Positions 53,452 through 61,621 of a stretch of 64,000 nt of DNA are shown one piece after another; positions within the stretch are counted from its first letter, which is position 1, and every line of letters starts with the position of its first letter. This stretch comes from Nocardia africana NBRC 100379 (lineage in GTDB: Bacteria > Actinomycetota > Actinomycetes > Mycobacteriales > Mycobacteriaceae): the NCBI RefSeq assembly GCF_001612635.1, contig NZ_BDAV01000007.1:248001-312000 (forward strand). Reading direction: 5' to 3'. The position numbers and the translations under genes were made by a program. The notes below the pieces were generated by a model that was not told the DNA's origin, did not search any database, and worked only from the letters and a program-made list of their open reading frames with translations.

Positions 53452-53682
53452 TCAGGCCAGGGAGACGATCAGCGCGATCGCCACGGCGACGAACACCAGC
53501 ACGATCGCCGCGACGATGACGATCAGCATCGCCCCGCTGGCGGGGAAATGGTTGCGGGTGCTCGGCTCCGGCGCCGAGAGGCCCGAAGTCTGTGCGGTGT
53601 CGGGCGGGGTGGAACCGGGGGGCACGCCACCACCGGGTTCCAGGTCCGGAGTCTTGGCCGGGTCCGGATCCATTGCAGACAT
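53452..53682 (-). CDS. DUF6480-like small membrane protein
   Basis: A 76-residue protein: MSAMDPDPAKTPDLEPGGGVPPGSTPP, TSGLSAPEP, then one C-terminal transmembrane helix (AMLIVIVAAIVLVFVAVAIALIVSLA). The DPDP-LEPGGGVPPGxTPP signature is typical of DUF6480. Starts at 53733, 53682 and 53673 are possible; 53682 is used. A GGTT-N15-GGGTAT promoter lies upstream. Function unknown, recurrent in stress regions. Confidence 0.78.
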   Translation of the reverse strand: MSAMDPDPAKTPDLEPGGGVPPGSTPPDTAQTSGLSAPEPSTRNHFPASGAMLIVIVAAIVLVFVAVAIALIVSLA

Positions 53683-53741
53683 GTTCGGCGTCCTGTCCGG
53701 GGCGAAGCGCCCCTGATCGTCGTCGGCTCTCACAGCAGCCC

Positions 53742-53766
53742 ATACCCCGCACCGGCGCGGGCAACC
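53742..53766 (-). promoter_or_regulatory. SigF/SigB-like promoter inside a terminator (DUF6480 gene)
   Basis: On the minus strand: GGTT, 15 nt, GGGTAT, 60 nt before the start at 53682. The -35 has one mismatch. It overlaps the left arm and loop of the hairpin at 53745-53780. Confidence 0.45.
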
Positions 53767-53780
53767 ACGCCGGTGCGGGG
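53745..53780. terminator. Strong hairpin terminator of the hemerythrin gene
   Basis: Perfect 13-base arms (53745-53757 and 53768-53780) enclose a 10-nt loop, 15 nt beyond the hemerythrin stop on the minus strand. Confidence 0.78.
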
Positions 53781-53794
53781 CAATCGGGCGAAAC

Positions 53795-54379
53795 CTATGT
53801 CGGTGGCGGGGTCGGCGGCTGGTGGGCCCGCCGGCCGGTCACGACATCGCGCACCTTGTCCAGCAGCGCGGCCAGCATGCCCGCCGACTTCAACGCCGCG
53901 GGTTTGGACGGGGTGCCCGGATGCGGGCGGGTGGGTGCGAATCTCTTCGCCGCCTGCATCTTGTTTCCCAGCTGCTCGAGTTCGGCCGGACTCTGCGCCT
54001 CGCTCAGCCGTGGCCACACCTGGGACTGCTCGAATTCGATATGGGCGCGAGCGGCGGGGATGAACCGATCCAGCGCCTCCTCGAATTCACGGCTGCCGGC
54101 ACCGAAGTCCTCCAGCTGCTGCAACAGTTCCTTGGCCGAATCCTCCTGCGACACCGCACGATCGGCGAGTTCGTCACCGTCGGGAAGCGCTCGGCGCACC
54201 GCCGGCCAGAAGAACTGTTCCTCGATCGCTTCGTGCTGCGATTCGGCCATCACCAGGCTCGTCACCAGATCTCCGCGGGCCTTCACTTCGGCCTCGCCGG
54301 TGCCGCGGCCGCGTTCCAGCGATTCGAGCATGCCGAGCACACTTTCGTGGTCGGTACGCAGAAAGGTCAATGCATCCAT
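53795..54379 (-). CDS. Hemerythrin HHE domain protein
   Basis: A 194-residue protein with an N-terminal HHE four-helix bundle (about 1-150). Iron-ligand candidates are in FLRTDHESVL, MAESQHEAIEEQFFW and RAHIEFEQSQVWP, the classic H-HxxxE-H/D pattern. A Pro-rich tail follows (about 150-194). It binds O2/NO or handles iron under oxidative stress. It lies 37 nt downstream of the Mn-catalase and probably shares its promoter. Confidence 0.92.
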   Translation of the reverse strand: MDALTFLRTDHESVLGMLESLERGRGTGEAEVKARGDLVTSLVMAESQHEAIEEQFFWPAVRRALPDGDELADRAVSQEDSAKELLQQLEDFGAGSREFEEALDRFIPAARAHIEFEQSQVWPRLSEAQSPAELEQLGNKMQAAKRFAPTRPHPGTPSKPAALKSAGMLAALLDKVRDVVTGRRAHQPPTPPPT

Positions 54380-54416
54380 CGGTTGCTCCGTTCTCACGCT
54401 GCGATGACGGCGCCGC

Positions 54417-55304
54417 TCAGCCCGGAACGTGCTGTTCGTGCGTGAAGGGCTTGGTGCCGTCGACGGCGGGTTCGCCCTGCGGGTTGTTCTCCGCACCGTG
54501 GTTGCGCCCCTTGCCGGCGCTCAACCACCCCGACACGGGATCTTCGACGTACTCCCAGCTCATTCCCTGCGGCCACGGACCCTGTCCCTCGTTCCACGGG
54601 CCCCGGCTGGAGTCGCCGTCCGACATGTTGAACGCCAGGTTCTGGAATCGGTCGTCACCGGGTAGCGCACCGGGAGGGAAATTCACCGGCAGCTCGTTCA
54701 ATGCCGCGGTGAACTGCTGGAAATGCGCGACCTCGCGGGTCATCAGGAACGACAACGTTTCCTGGACGCCAGGGTCGTCGGTGAACTGCTTCAGATATTC
54801 GTAGACGATCTTCGCCCGCGTCTCGGCGGCGAGGTTGCTGCGCAGATCCACCGAGGGCTCGCCGTTGGAATTGACGTAGGCGCCCGACCACGGAACACCG
54901 GCGGAATTGCCCACATCCGGGCCGCCGCCGCGCAACGCGAAGAACAGCGGATCGGCCGCCACCTGGTGAATCGCCGCCTCCCGGCCGTCGGAGCGGGACA
55001 CGACCGGCATCCAGTCGCAGCGTTCGGTGGCCTGTTTCAGGTCGTCGTTGAGCCCGTCGAGCAGCATGGTGATCATCGATCCCACTATTTCGAGGTGACT
55101 GAATTCCTCGGTCGCGATATCCATGAACAGGTCGTAGGTCTTGGGGTGTTTGCGCCGCAGCACGAAAGCCTGACTGAAATATTGCATCGCCGCCTTCAAC
55201 TCACCGTTCGCGCCGCCGAACTGTTCCTGCAGCAGCGTCGCGAACCGTGGATCCGGGCGGTCGACTCGAACCTCGAATTGCAACTCCTTGTTGTGAGTGA
55301 ACAT
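54417..55304 (-). CDS. Manganese-containing (non-haem) catalase
   Basis: A 295-residue Mn-catalase. Metal ligands lie in NGELKAAMQYFSQAF (Glu), DIATEEFSHLEIVG (Glu/His) and SFLMTREVAHFQQF (Glu/His). The GGGPDVGNSAGVPWSGAYVN loop and the C-terminal SDGDSSRGPWNEG region are typical. It converts H2O2 to water and O2 with a di-Mn site. The SigF-type promoter is 42 nt before ATG 55304. Nothing odd in length or motifs. Confidence 0.95.
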   Translation of the reverse strand: MFTHNKELQFEVRVDRPDPRFATLLQEQFGGANGELKAAMQYFSQAFVLRRKHPKTYDLFMDIATEEFSHLEIVGSMITMLLDGLNDDLKQATERCDWMPVVSRSDGREAAIHQVAADPLFFALRGGGPDVGNSAGVPWSGAYVNSNGEPSVDLRSNLAAETRAKIVYEYLKQFTDDPGVQETLSFLMTREVAHFQQFTAALNELPVNFPPGALPGDDRFQNLAFNMSDGDSSRGPWNEGQGPWPQGMSWEYVEDPVSGWLSAGKGRNHGAENNPQGEPAVDGTKPFTHEQHVPG

Positions 55305-55345
55305 CTAGGCCTCGAATCATGTCGTCGGACACGGATGTGCGGCGG

Positions 55346-55370
55346 CTACCCCGGCGCTTCGAGCGGAAAC
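55346..55370 (-). promoter_or_regulatory. SigF/SigB-like promoter for the Mn-catalase operon
   Basis: On the minus strand: GTTT, 15 nt, GGGTAG, a perfect match, 42 nt before the start at 55304. Confidence 0.7.
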
Positions 55371-55408
55371 GTGTCCACCGGACCGGCCGCCGCCATTCCG
55401 GCGCACAG

Positions 55409-55433
55409 GTATGTGTTCGTCCCGTCCGGGTAG
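55409..55433 (+). promoter_or_regulatory. SigF/SigB-like promoter for the broken SDR gene
   Basis: GTAT, 15 nt, GGGTAG, ending 10 nt before ATG 55443. It is divergent from the Mn-catalase promoter. Confidence 0.5.
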
Positions 55434-55442
55434 GCGGGAGAT

Positions 55443-55942
55443 ATGACCGACACACCTCCCCTCGCCCTGGTGACCGGCGCGTCCAGCGGTATCGGGTTCG
55501 AGCTCGCCAGACAGTTCGCCGAACGCGGTTACGAGGTGGTCATCGCCGCCGAGGGTGCCGCGATCGACGTGGCCGCCGAATCGCTGCGCCGTTCCGGCGC
55601 GCGCGTGCGGCCGCTGCGCATCGATCTGCACAGCACCAACGGACCGGAACAGCTCTACGCCACCGCCACCGAGGACGGCCGCGTCCCCGACGCGTCACGG
55701 TCTTGATGCCGGGTCCCACCGACACCGACTTCTTCCGTCGCGCGAAGATGCTGGACACCCGCATCGGCCGCGGGCCCAAGGACGATCCGGCCGAGGTCGC
55801 CCGCCAAGGGGTCGACGCGCTGCTGGCCGGTGACCAGAAGGTCGTCGCCCCCTCGCTGCCCACGAAGGTGATGGGCATGGTCGGCCGCGTCGTTCCCGAC
55901 GCGCTCAAAGCGAAAGCGGGACAAATCATTTCGGGGGGCTGA
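55443..55942 (+). pseudogene. Short-chain dehydrogenase broken by an internal frame-shifting deletion
   Basis: The start (ATG 55443) encodes a good SDR N-terminus: LALVTGASSGIGFELARQFAERGYEVVIAAE through RPLRIDLHSTNGPEQLY. At about 55695 the frame is lost (stop at 55704-55706). In another frame the C-terminal part continues: VTVLMPGPTDTDFFRRAKMLDTRIG to AKAGQIISGG. The central part (NAG, catalytic Ser and YxxxK, about 100 residues) is missing. One deletion explains both facts. The promoter is intact. Confidence 0.85.
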
Positions 55943-56061
55943 TCGCCCCGCTCGGTGTCACTCGCTCGGCGTCGGGTGCTCCCGGTCGCGATCCGGGGCC
56001 GAGCAACCGGCGACGGCCAGGACGGCCGTCGCCGGAACCGGGTATCGGCGCAGTGCGCGCG

Positions 56062-56553
56062 TTACGCGGCCTGGGCCTGCCACATCCAATGCAGTTGCTC
56101 CAGCCGGGCGGCGATATCGATGAGCAGATCCTGGGTGACCGGGTCGGCCTTCTCCGAGGCGTCGATCCGCTCACGCAGCCTGCGCACGACCGCGGCCAGG
56201 CCGGCGACGATCGCGCTGATCACGTCACCGTCCTGCTGCCACCCCGAGGGGAACGACTCGGCGCTGGAGCTCTCCGCGACCGTGCGGGCGCGCCCGTCCG
56301 GGCTGACGCCGATCGCGGTGGCTCGCTCGGCCGCCGCGTCGGTGAAGCCGCGCGCGGTCTCGACCAGTTCGTCCAATGCCAGATGGACGGTGCGGAAACG
56401 GGGGCCGATCACATTCCAGTGCGCCTGCTTGCCGATCAGGCTCAGATCGATCAGATCGACGACGGTGGCGCACAGCGCGTCACCGGCGATCCGTTGCTGT
56501 TCCGGCTCCAGCACCGTCGCGATCGGATCGGTGGTCGTGGAGGTCTTGGCCAC
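56062..56553 (-). CDS. dps: Dps-family DNA-binding/iron-storage ferritin
   Basis: A 163-residue Dps protein: ALCATVVDLIDLSLIGKQAHWNVIGPRFRTVHLALDELVETARGFTDAAAERATAIG. It carries the inter-subunit ferroxidase ligands (His in QAHWN, Asp/Glu in DELVETARGFTDAAAER). It forms a dodecamer that oxidises and stores iron and can coat DNA. GTG 56553 follows AAGGAG. A perfect SigF-type promoter lies at 56610-56634. Confidence 0.92.
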   Translation of the reverse strand: MAKTSTTTDPIATVLEPEQQRIAGDALCATVVDLIDLSLIGKQAHWNVIGPRFRTVHLALDELVETARGFTDAAAERATAIGVSPDGRARTVAESSSAESFPSGWQQDGDVISAIVAGLAAVVRRLRERIDASEKADPVTQDLLIDIAARLEQLHWMWQAQAA

Positions 56554-56609
56554 GATGGTCTCCTTCCTCGCTGACAGTCATCACCTAGGCGACTGCTTGC
56601 GTGCACGAC

Positions 56610-56634
56610 CTACCCGCTGCCGACCACTCCAAAC
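56610..56634 (-). promoter_or_regulatory. SigF/SigB-like promoter for dps
   Basis: On the minus strand: GTTT, 15 nt, GGGTAG, perfect, 57 nt before the start at 56553. It lies just past the stop of the preceding membrane-protein gene. Confidence 0.7.
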
Positions 56635-56646
56635 GAGCGGCCGGGT

Positions 56647-56997
56647 TCAGCCGGCGGCCATCGCCATCGCCAGATACAGCACCATCACCGCGAACAGAAA
56701 CCAGCCCGCGCCCTGCCATACCGGCCACGGCCGCCCGCCGCGCCACTGCCGCACGGTGATGACGAACGCGCCGATGCCGCCCAGTAGCAACACGATTCCG
56801 GGCACCAGACCCACGGCCAGCCGGGACGCGGTATCGCAGGCCACGTGGTCGGCGTTGGCGCACTGATCCCGCGAGGCCGCCCAGCCCAGGGCCACCCCGG
56901 CGACGATCGCCGCCACGACCAGCACACCGACCGCGTACCGCACCGCCCGCCGGAAACTCGGCGGGTCGCTCCAGCGGGGGCTGACCTCGCGTGCCAT
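56647..56997 (-). CDS. Small membrane protein, three transmembrane helices
   Basis: A 116-residue protein with helices at about 20-42 (AVRYAVGVLVVAAIVAGVALGWA), 60-82 and 94-114. The loop SRDQCANADHVACDTASR carries two Cys that could form a disulphide outside the membrane. ATG 56997 has GGAGG 5 nt upstream. No family recognised. A poor stress-type promoter is noted under rejected items. Confidence 0.7.
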   Translation of the reverse strand: MAREVSPRWSDPPSFRRAVRYAVGVLVVAAIVAGVALGWAASRDQCANADHVACDTASRLAVGLVPGIVLLLGGIGAFVITVRQWRGGRPWPVWQGAGWFLFAVMVLYLAMAMAAG

Positions 56998-57083
56998 CGT
57001 CACCTCCGGCCCGTTCGTCGTGCGCTCGTCACCGAGGCACTACCCGGCCTCCCGGCGAATATTCGATCGGGACCCGGGCTGTC

Positions 57084-57108
57084 GTTTCGCCCGAGTCCTC
57101 CCGGGTAG
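57084..57108 (+). promoter_or_regulatory. SigF/SigB-like promoter for the P450 operon
   Basis: GTTT, 15 nt, GGGTAG, a perfect match ending 29 nt before GTG 57138. Confidence 0.7.
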
Positions 57109-57137
57109 GCGGTCGCTGAGGACCGAAGGAGGCCGAT

Positions 57138-58586
57138 GTGCACCGCGAACCCGATCCGCACGGTGAAACCGATTCGCGCAGCCCAACCGACCCTGCCCGC
57201 TCGACGCCCGCCCCCGGCCGAGCCGCCCACCGGCTGACCGGAATGCGCGCCGCGGCGGCACTGGCCGATCTCGGCCTGGCGCCGGTCGCCGCCGGGGTGA
57301 TCGCCCGGCGCCGCGGCATGATGGCGCTGCTGGAACGCGTCGGCGCCGACGACCGCGCGGTCCGCCGGATGCATCGGTTGCGGCGCGAATTCGGCAGCGG
57401 GCCGGTCGAACTGGTGCTGCCCGGCCGCCGGGTGCTGGTGCCGTTGGATCCCGCCGACGTCTCGCGGATCCTCGACGGCGCGCCCACTCCGTTCCATCCC
57501 GCCAATCGCGAGAAGATCGCCGCACTGCGCACCTTCCAGCCGCACGGGGTTCTCATCTCCGCGGGTACGGCCCGCGAACAGCGCCGCCGCCTCAACGAAC
57601 AAGCGCTCGACACCGACCGGCCGCTGCATCACCTGGCCGATCCGTTCGCCGGGGTGGTCGCCGATGCCGCCCGCGAGCAGATCCGCAGCGCGGTGCAGCG
57701 CGGCGGTCTCGACGCGGCGCACTTCACCACCGATTGGTGGCGGCTGGTGCGCCGGATCGTGCTGGGCCGCCGCGCCCGCGAGGACGACTCGATCACCGAT
57801 CGGCTGTGGCGACTGCGCGCGGCGGGCAACTGGTCCTATGTCGCGCTTCCGCATCGACGCCTGCGCGAGCGCTTCTACGAACAACTCTACGACTACGTGC
57901 AGACGGCCGAAACCGACAGTCTCGCAGGCGCATTGAAGCAACTGCCGGCGCCGGGGGCAGTCGATCCGGTCGGCCAGATCCCGCATTGGCTGTTCGCCTT
58001 CGACGCTGCCGGTATGGCGACCATCCGCGCCCTCGCCGTCCTGTCCACCCATCCCGGACAGCTGGCCCGAGCCCGGCTGGACGCCCAGGAGCCCGAGCGC
58101 GCGATGCCGCGGCCGTATCTGCGGGCCTGTGTGCTGGAGTCGATACGGCTGTGGCCGACCACCCCGGCGGTGTTGCGCGACACCACCGAGGACACCGAAT
58201 GGGGCCGCGGCGAAGACCGGTTCACCGTCGCCGCGGGCGCGGGCCTGCTGATCCCGGTGCCGGCCTTCCACCGCGACCCCGACCTCCTGCCGTTCGCGCA
58301 CAGCTTCGAACCCGATATCTGGCTCGACGGGCGCGCCGAGCGGTATCCGCAACTGGTGCCGTTCAGCGCCGGCCCCGCCCGGTGCCCCGGTCGCGACCTG
58401 GTCTTGTTCCTCACCACGAGCCTGATGGCGCATCTGATCGAGGAACTGGATCTCGAGTTGCGCTCGCACCCGCGACCCACACCGACGGCGGCGCTGCCGA
58501 TCACCTTCGACAACTTCCGCATCGACTTCACCGCGCGGGCGCGCGCACTGCAGGTGGCACAGTCGCATTCGGCGAGCGGGGGGTGA
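57138..58586 (+). CDS. Cytochrome P450
   Basis: A 482-residue P450. It has the helix-I region IPHWLFAFDAAGMATIRALAV (lacking the usual acid-Thr pair; Ala-Gly-Met-Ala-Thr instead), ExxR as ESIR (about residue 333), and the haem loop FSAGPARCPGRDLVLF with the Cys ligand (about 415). The first 30 residues are Pro-rich and unlike the family. GTG 57138 follows AAGGAGG. It is 5 nt upstream of an epimerase, one operon. No ferredoxin partner lies nearby; substrate unknown. Confidence 0.92.
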   Translation: MHREPDPHGETDSRSPTDPARSTPAPGRAAHRLTGMRAAAALADLGLAPVAAGVIARRRGMMALLERVGADDRAVRRMHRLRREFGSGPVELVLPGRRVLVPLDPADVSRILDGAPTPFHPANREKIAALRTFQPHGVLISAGTAREQRRRLNEQALDTDRPLHHLADPFAGVVADAAREQIRSAVQRGGLDAAHFTTDWWRLVRRIVLGRRAREDDSITDRLWRLRAAGNWSYVALPHRRLRERFYEQLYDYVQTAETDSLAGALKQLPAPGAVDPVGQIPHWLFAFDAAGMATIRALAVLSTHPGQLARARLDAQEPERAMPRPYLRACVLESIRLWPTTPAVLRDTTEDTEWGRGEDRFTVAAGAGLLIPVPAFHRDPDLLPFAHSFEPDIWLDGRAERYPQLVPFSAGPARCPGRDLVLFLTTSLMAHLIEELDLELRSHPRPTPTAALPITFDNFRIDFTARARALQVAQSHSASGG

Positions 58587-58591
58587 CGGTC

Positions 58592-59671
58592 ATGCGTGTG
58601 GTCGTGGTCGGAGCTACCGGAAACGTCGGCACCGCGGTCGTTTCCGCGCTGGCGCGGCGCCCGGAGATCGACGGGATCGTCGGGCTGGCCCGGCGGCTGC
58701 CGCGGCAGGCGGTCGACGGGGTGCGGTGGGCGCGCGCCGACATACGCTGCGACGATCTGCTGACCGAATTCCGCGGCGCCGATGTGGTGGTCCATCTCGC
58801 GTGGCTATTCCAGCCGACCCATCGGCCGCTCGAGACCTGGCGCGCGAATGTGCAGGGCACCGAACGGGTATTGCAGGCGGTCGCCCAGGCCGGTGTCCCG
58901 TCGCTGGTGTACGCGTCGTCGGTCGGCGCGTATTCCCCTGCGTACCACGACGATCCGGTCGGTGAGGACTGGCCCACGGAAGGCTGGCCACCGGCCGGGT
59001 ACATGCGGGAGAAGGCCTACGTCGAGCGTCTGCTCGATCTGTTCGAGAACGAGCATCCGGATCGGCGCGTGGTGCGGATGCGTCCCGCATTCACCTTCCA
59101 GCAAGCCTCCGCGAGCCAGCAGCGCCGCCTGTTCGCGGGCCCGCTGGTTCCGGGCAGTGTGCTGCGCCCGCCGCTGATCCCGGTGCTGCCCGTGCCGGCG
59201 GGGCTGCGGCTGCAGGCGGTGCACGCCGACGACATCGGCAACGCCTACAGTCTCGCGGTCGTCGATCCGAGCGTGCACGGCCCCTTCAACCTCGCCGCCG
59301 ACCCCGTGATCGATCGCGCGAAACTGGGCGTATTGTTCGATGCGCCAACGGTTTCCGTACCACCCGGGGCCGTGCGCGCCGTATTGGCCGTCGGCTGGTG
59401 CCTGCGCCTGGTCCCCGCGCCGCCCGACCTGTTCGATGCGATGGTGCGCCTGCCGATCATGGACACCACCCGCGCCAGGCGCGATCTCGGGTGGACACCG
59501 CGCGTCGACGCCGTGGCCGCCATGCGCGAGGTCCTCACCGGGATGAGTCACGGATCCGGCGGTGTCACACCACCGTTGGCGTCCGACGCCGGCGGGCGGC
59601 TGCGGGTGCGGGAATTCGCCTCCGGAGTCGGTGGCAGCGACCCGGTCGACCGCTGGGGCGCGGACCTGTGA
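58592..59671 (+). CDS. NAD-dependent epimerase/dehydratase-family protein (extended SDR), copy 2
   Basis: A 359-residue extended SDR paralogous to the one at 49260: RVVVVGATGNVGTAVVSAL, VVVHLAWLFQPTH, YASSVGAYSPAY, YMREKAYVERL (YxxxK) and HADDIGNAYSLAV. It is co-transcribed with the P450 (5-nt gap). The last 40 residues are Gly-rich and not conserved. The pair may modify one isoprenoid or lipid substrate; that is inferred from the operon only. Confidence 0.9.
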   Translation: MRVVVVGATGNVGTAVVSALARRPEIDGIVGLARRLPRQAVDGVRWARADIRCDDLLTEFRGADVVVHLAWLFQPTHRPLETWRANVQGTERVLQAVAQAGVPSLVYASSVGAYSPAYHDDPVGEDWPTEGWPPAGYMREKAYVERLLDLFENEHPDRRVVRMRPAFTFQQASASQQRRLFAGPLVPGSVLRPPLIPVLPVPAGLRLQAVHADDIGNAYSLAVVDPSVHGPFNLAADPVIDRAKLGVLFDAPTVSVPPGAVRAVLAVGWCLRLVPAPPDLFDAMVRLPIMDTTRARRDLGWTPRVDAVAAMREVLTGMSHGSGGVTPPLASDAGGRLRVREFASGVGGSDPVDRWGADL

Positions 59672-59850
59672 GGTCCCCGCGCGCCCCGGTCACACGCTGA
59701 ACACGCGCTTCGCCATCGCGTGGGAGCTGTGGGGGATTCACACCACAGGCAGGGCGGGAGGTGATCGACGATGTGCATGTCGACACGCCTGAGCGGCGGA
59801 ATCGTGACCACCGCGCTGACGAGAACGGCAACTGCCAGCGCTGCCCCGCC

Positions 59851-60306
59851 TCACATCGAGGCGGCACGCTTCCGACCGGATCGGTTGCTGTACAGGTGCA
59901 AGAAGGCTGCCGTGAACGCTGCGCCAACGGCGAAGCACGCCGCGGCGACGCTCGTGTCGAGGCCTCCGGGCAGCTCCGGCTTGTAGTCGGACAAGGACAG
60001 CTCGGTTCCCACCCACCGAGCGAAAAGGCCGGCAATCAGTCCACCCGCGATGGTGCCGCCAGGCGCGAACGGGTAGGGCAACAGCCCGAAAATGGCGGTG
60101 ACGAACAACACCGGGCTGATCACGAACAGGAACGGCCAATAGACCGAGAAGTTGGCGGCGAATTGGCCACCCGCATCGAGATCTGGTCCCGAGAACAGTC
60201 CGCGCCCGATCGCCAGCCACGCCACAGCCAGCGCGCCGACGGCAATGACCTGCGCTGTGTACGCGAGACGGTTCAACCGATTCCACGACGCATCACGAGC
60301 AGACAC
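59851..60306 (-). CDS. Membrane protein of unknown function
   Basis: A 151-residue protein with four hydrophobic segments (about 15-37, 52-75, 82-100, 118-140) and SGPDLDAGGQFAANFSVYWPF and LSDYKPELPGGLDT loops. GTG 60306 has no strong ribosome-binding site. Codon use is less GC-biased than its neighbours. Not recognised. Confidence 0.65.
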   Translation of the reverse strand: MSARDASWNRLNRLAYTAQVIAVGALAVAWLAIGRGLFSGPDLDAGGQFAANFSVYWPFLFVISPVLFVTAIFGLLPYPFAPGGTIAGGLIAGLFARWVGTELSLSDYKPELPGGLDTSVAAACFAVGAAFTAAFLHLYSNRSGRKRAASM

Positions 60307-60363
60307 GCGGTCACTATAGCGATGTCCTGAGCCGCAGCCGTGGGCGAATCGTCCCTTTCCCGT

Positions 60364-61332
60364 TCAGGAATCGAGCGCGCTGTCGGCGCGTCCGGGCACT
60401 TCGACCTCGTCCGGCGTCTTGTCCGGCCGCAACCCGCGCCAGGACGGGTGGCGCAGGCGCCCATCCCCGGTCCGCTCGGTGAACGACACCTCGCCCACCA
60501 GTTCGGGTTCCACCCAGATCGCGTCCTTCACCGGCGCCGCGACGGTGGGGGTCTGCCGCCGCAGCGGACGCAGCCGGGCCTGGAGATCGTCGAGCATGGC
60601 CTGGGTGAAGCCGGTGCCCACATTGCCGATGTAGACCAATTCTCCGGTCTCGTCGTGCACGCCCATGAGCAGGGAGCCGATGCGTCCCTCACGACGACCC
60701 GCGCCGGGCCGCCACCCCACGATGACGACCTCCTGGTCGTTGACGTTCTTGACCTTCGTCCACAGCGGACTGCGCCGGCCGGGCAGATAGGGGCTGTCCA
60801 GGCGCTTGCACACGATGCCCTCGAGCCCCAGGCGCGCCGATTCGGCGAGCACGTCGGCGCCGGTGCCGGTCAGCCGTGGCGGGATGCGCCAGTTCGGGCC
60901 GCGCAGACCGAGCTGTTCCAGCAGGCCGCGGCGCTGTTCGTACGGCAGGTCGATCAGCGGCCGATCGCCGATGTGCAGCAGATCGAAGATGAGGTAGGTC
61001 GCGGGCACCGATCGCGTCAGCGCGCGGATCATGGCCGGATTGCGCTGGTGCATGCGCGGTTGCAGGGCGGCGAAGGAGGTGCGGCCGTCGGCGGCGAAGG
61101 CGACGATTTCGCCGTCGACGACGATCGGCGGGGCGGCGGGCGCGAGATCGGCGAGTTCCGGCCAGGCCGCGGTCACATCGTTGCCGTTGCGCGAGATCAG
61201 CCGCAGTTCCCGCTCGACGTAACCGATCGCGCGAATACCGTCGAATTTCACCTCGTACGCCCAGGCCGCACTGTCGGCGGGCAGAGCACCGGCGGTCGCC
61301 AGCATCGCCGCATAGCGCGGCAATCCGCTCAT
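60364..61332 (-). CDS. ATP-dependent DNA ligase (LigC/LigD-ligase type)
   Basis: A 322-residue ligase with nucleotidyltransferase motifs in order: I VKFDGIRA (adenylated Lys about 29), III DGEIVAF, IIIa FDLLHIGD, IV LEGIVCKR and V SPLWTKVKN. A C-terminal OB-fold follows (VVIVGWRPGAGRREGRIGSLLMGV, ending ELVGEVSFTER and RHPSWRGLRPDK). It has no LigD polymerase or nuclease domain and no Ku gene nearby, so it is a stand-alone repair ligase of the LigC kind. ATG 61332 follows GAAAGGTGGG. Confidence 0.93.
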   Translation of the reverse strand: MSGLPRYAAMLATAGALPADSAAWAYEVKFDGIRAIGYVERELRLISRNGNDVTAAWPELADLAPAAPPIVVDGEIVAFAADGRTSFAALQPRMHQRNPAMIRALTRSVPATYLIFDLLHIGDRPLIDLPYEQRRGLLEQLGLRGPNWRIPPRLTGTGADVLAESARLGLEGIVCKRLDSPYLPGRRSPLWTKVKNVNDQEVVIVGWRPGAGRREGRIGSLLMGVHDETGELVYIGNVGTGFTQAMLDDLQARLRPLRRQTPTVAAPVKDAIWVEPELVGEVSFTERTGDGRLRHPSWRGLRPDKTPDEVEVPGRADSALDS

Positions 61333-61469
61333 GAGTCCCACCTTTCGATCTACGGCTATTTCTCGGTTACTACCCCGAAATCCTCCTCTTACAGCTACGA
61401 CGCCGCGGACAATTCGATTACGGCCGGATCTCGCAACCACCTGATTGACCGGCCGAACCGAAATTTCGT

Positions 61470-61586
61470 ATGGTGGTGCGAGCGAGATTCGAGGAACCCG
61501 GTGAAAATCCGGGACGGTCGCGCCACTGTGAGCATTTCGCCCGGCGGAATGTGAGTCAGATACTCGGATCGCGTCGTAACCACCAT
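61470..61586 (+). ncRNA. Cobalamin riboswitch
   Basis: A 117-nt leader with the B12-box core: GAGGAACCCGGTGAAAATCC (61491-61510), GGGACGGTCGC, the invariant GCCACTGT (61522-61529) and GTCAGATAC near the 3' side. The closing P1 stem pairs 61470-61477 with 61579-61586 perfectly. It ends 36 nt before cbtB. High cobalamin is expected to turn off the cobalt-uptake genes. Confidence 0.93.
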
Positions 61587-61590
61587 CGAG

Positions 61591-61609
61591 CGGGGACGCG
61601 CAATCCCCG
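61591..61609 (+). promoter_or_regulatory. Riboswitch expression platform: hairpin abutting the cbtB Shine-Dalgarno
   Basis: CGGGGA (61591-61596) pairs with TCCCCG (61604-61609), and the cbtB site GAGGAG (61610-61615) begins at the next base. This fits translational control, by hiding or exposing the site, with no long T-tract for attenuation. Confidence 0.6.
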
Positions 61610-61621
61610 GAGGAGAGTCAC

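Noticed and set aside
57040..57064. GAAT-N15-GGGTAG (minus strand) as stress promoter for the small membrane protein
   Set aside because: The -10 is good but the -35 GAAT does not fit GTTT; not counted in the regulon.
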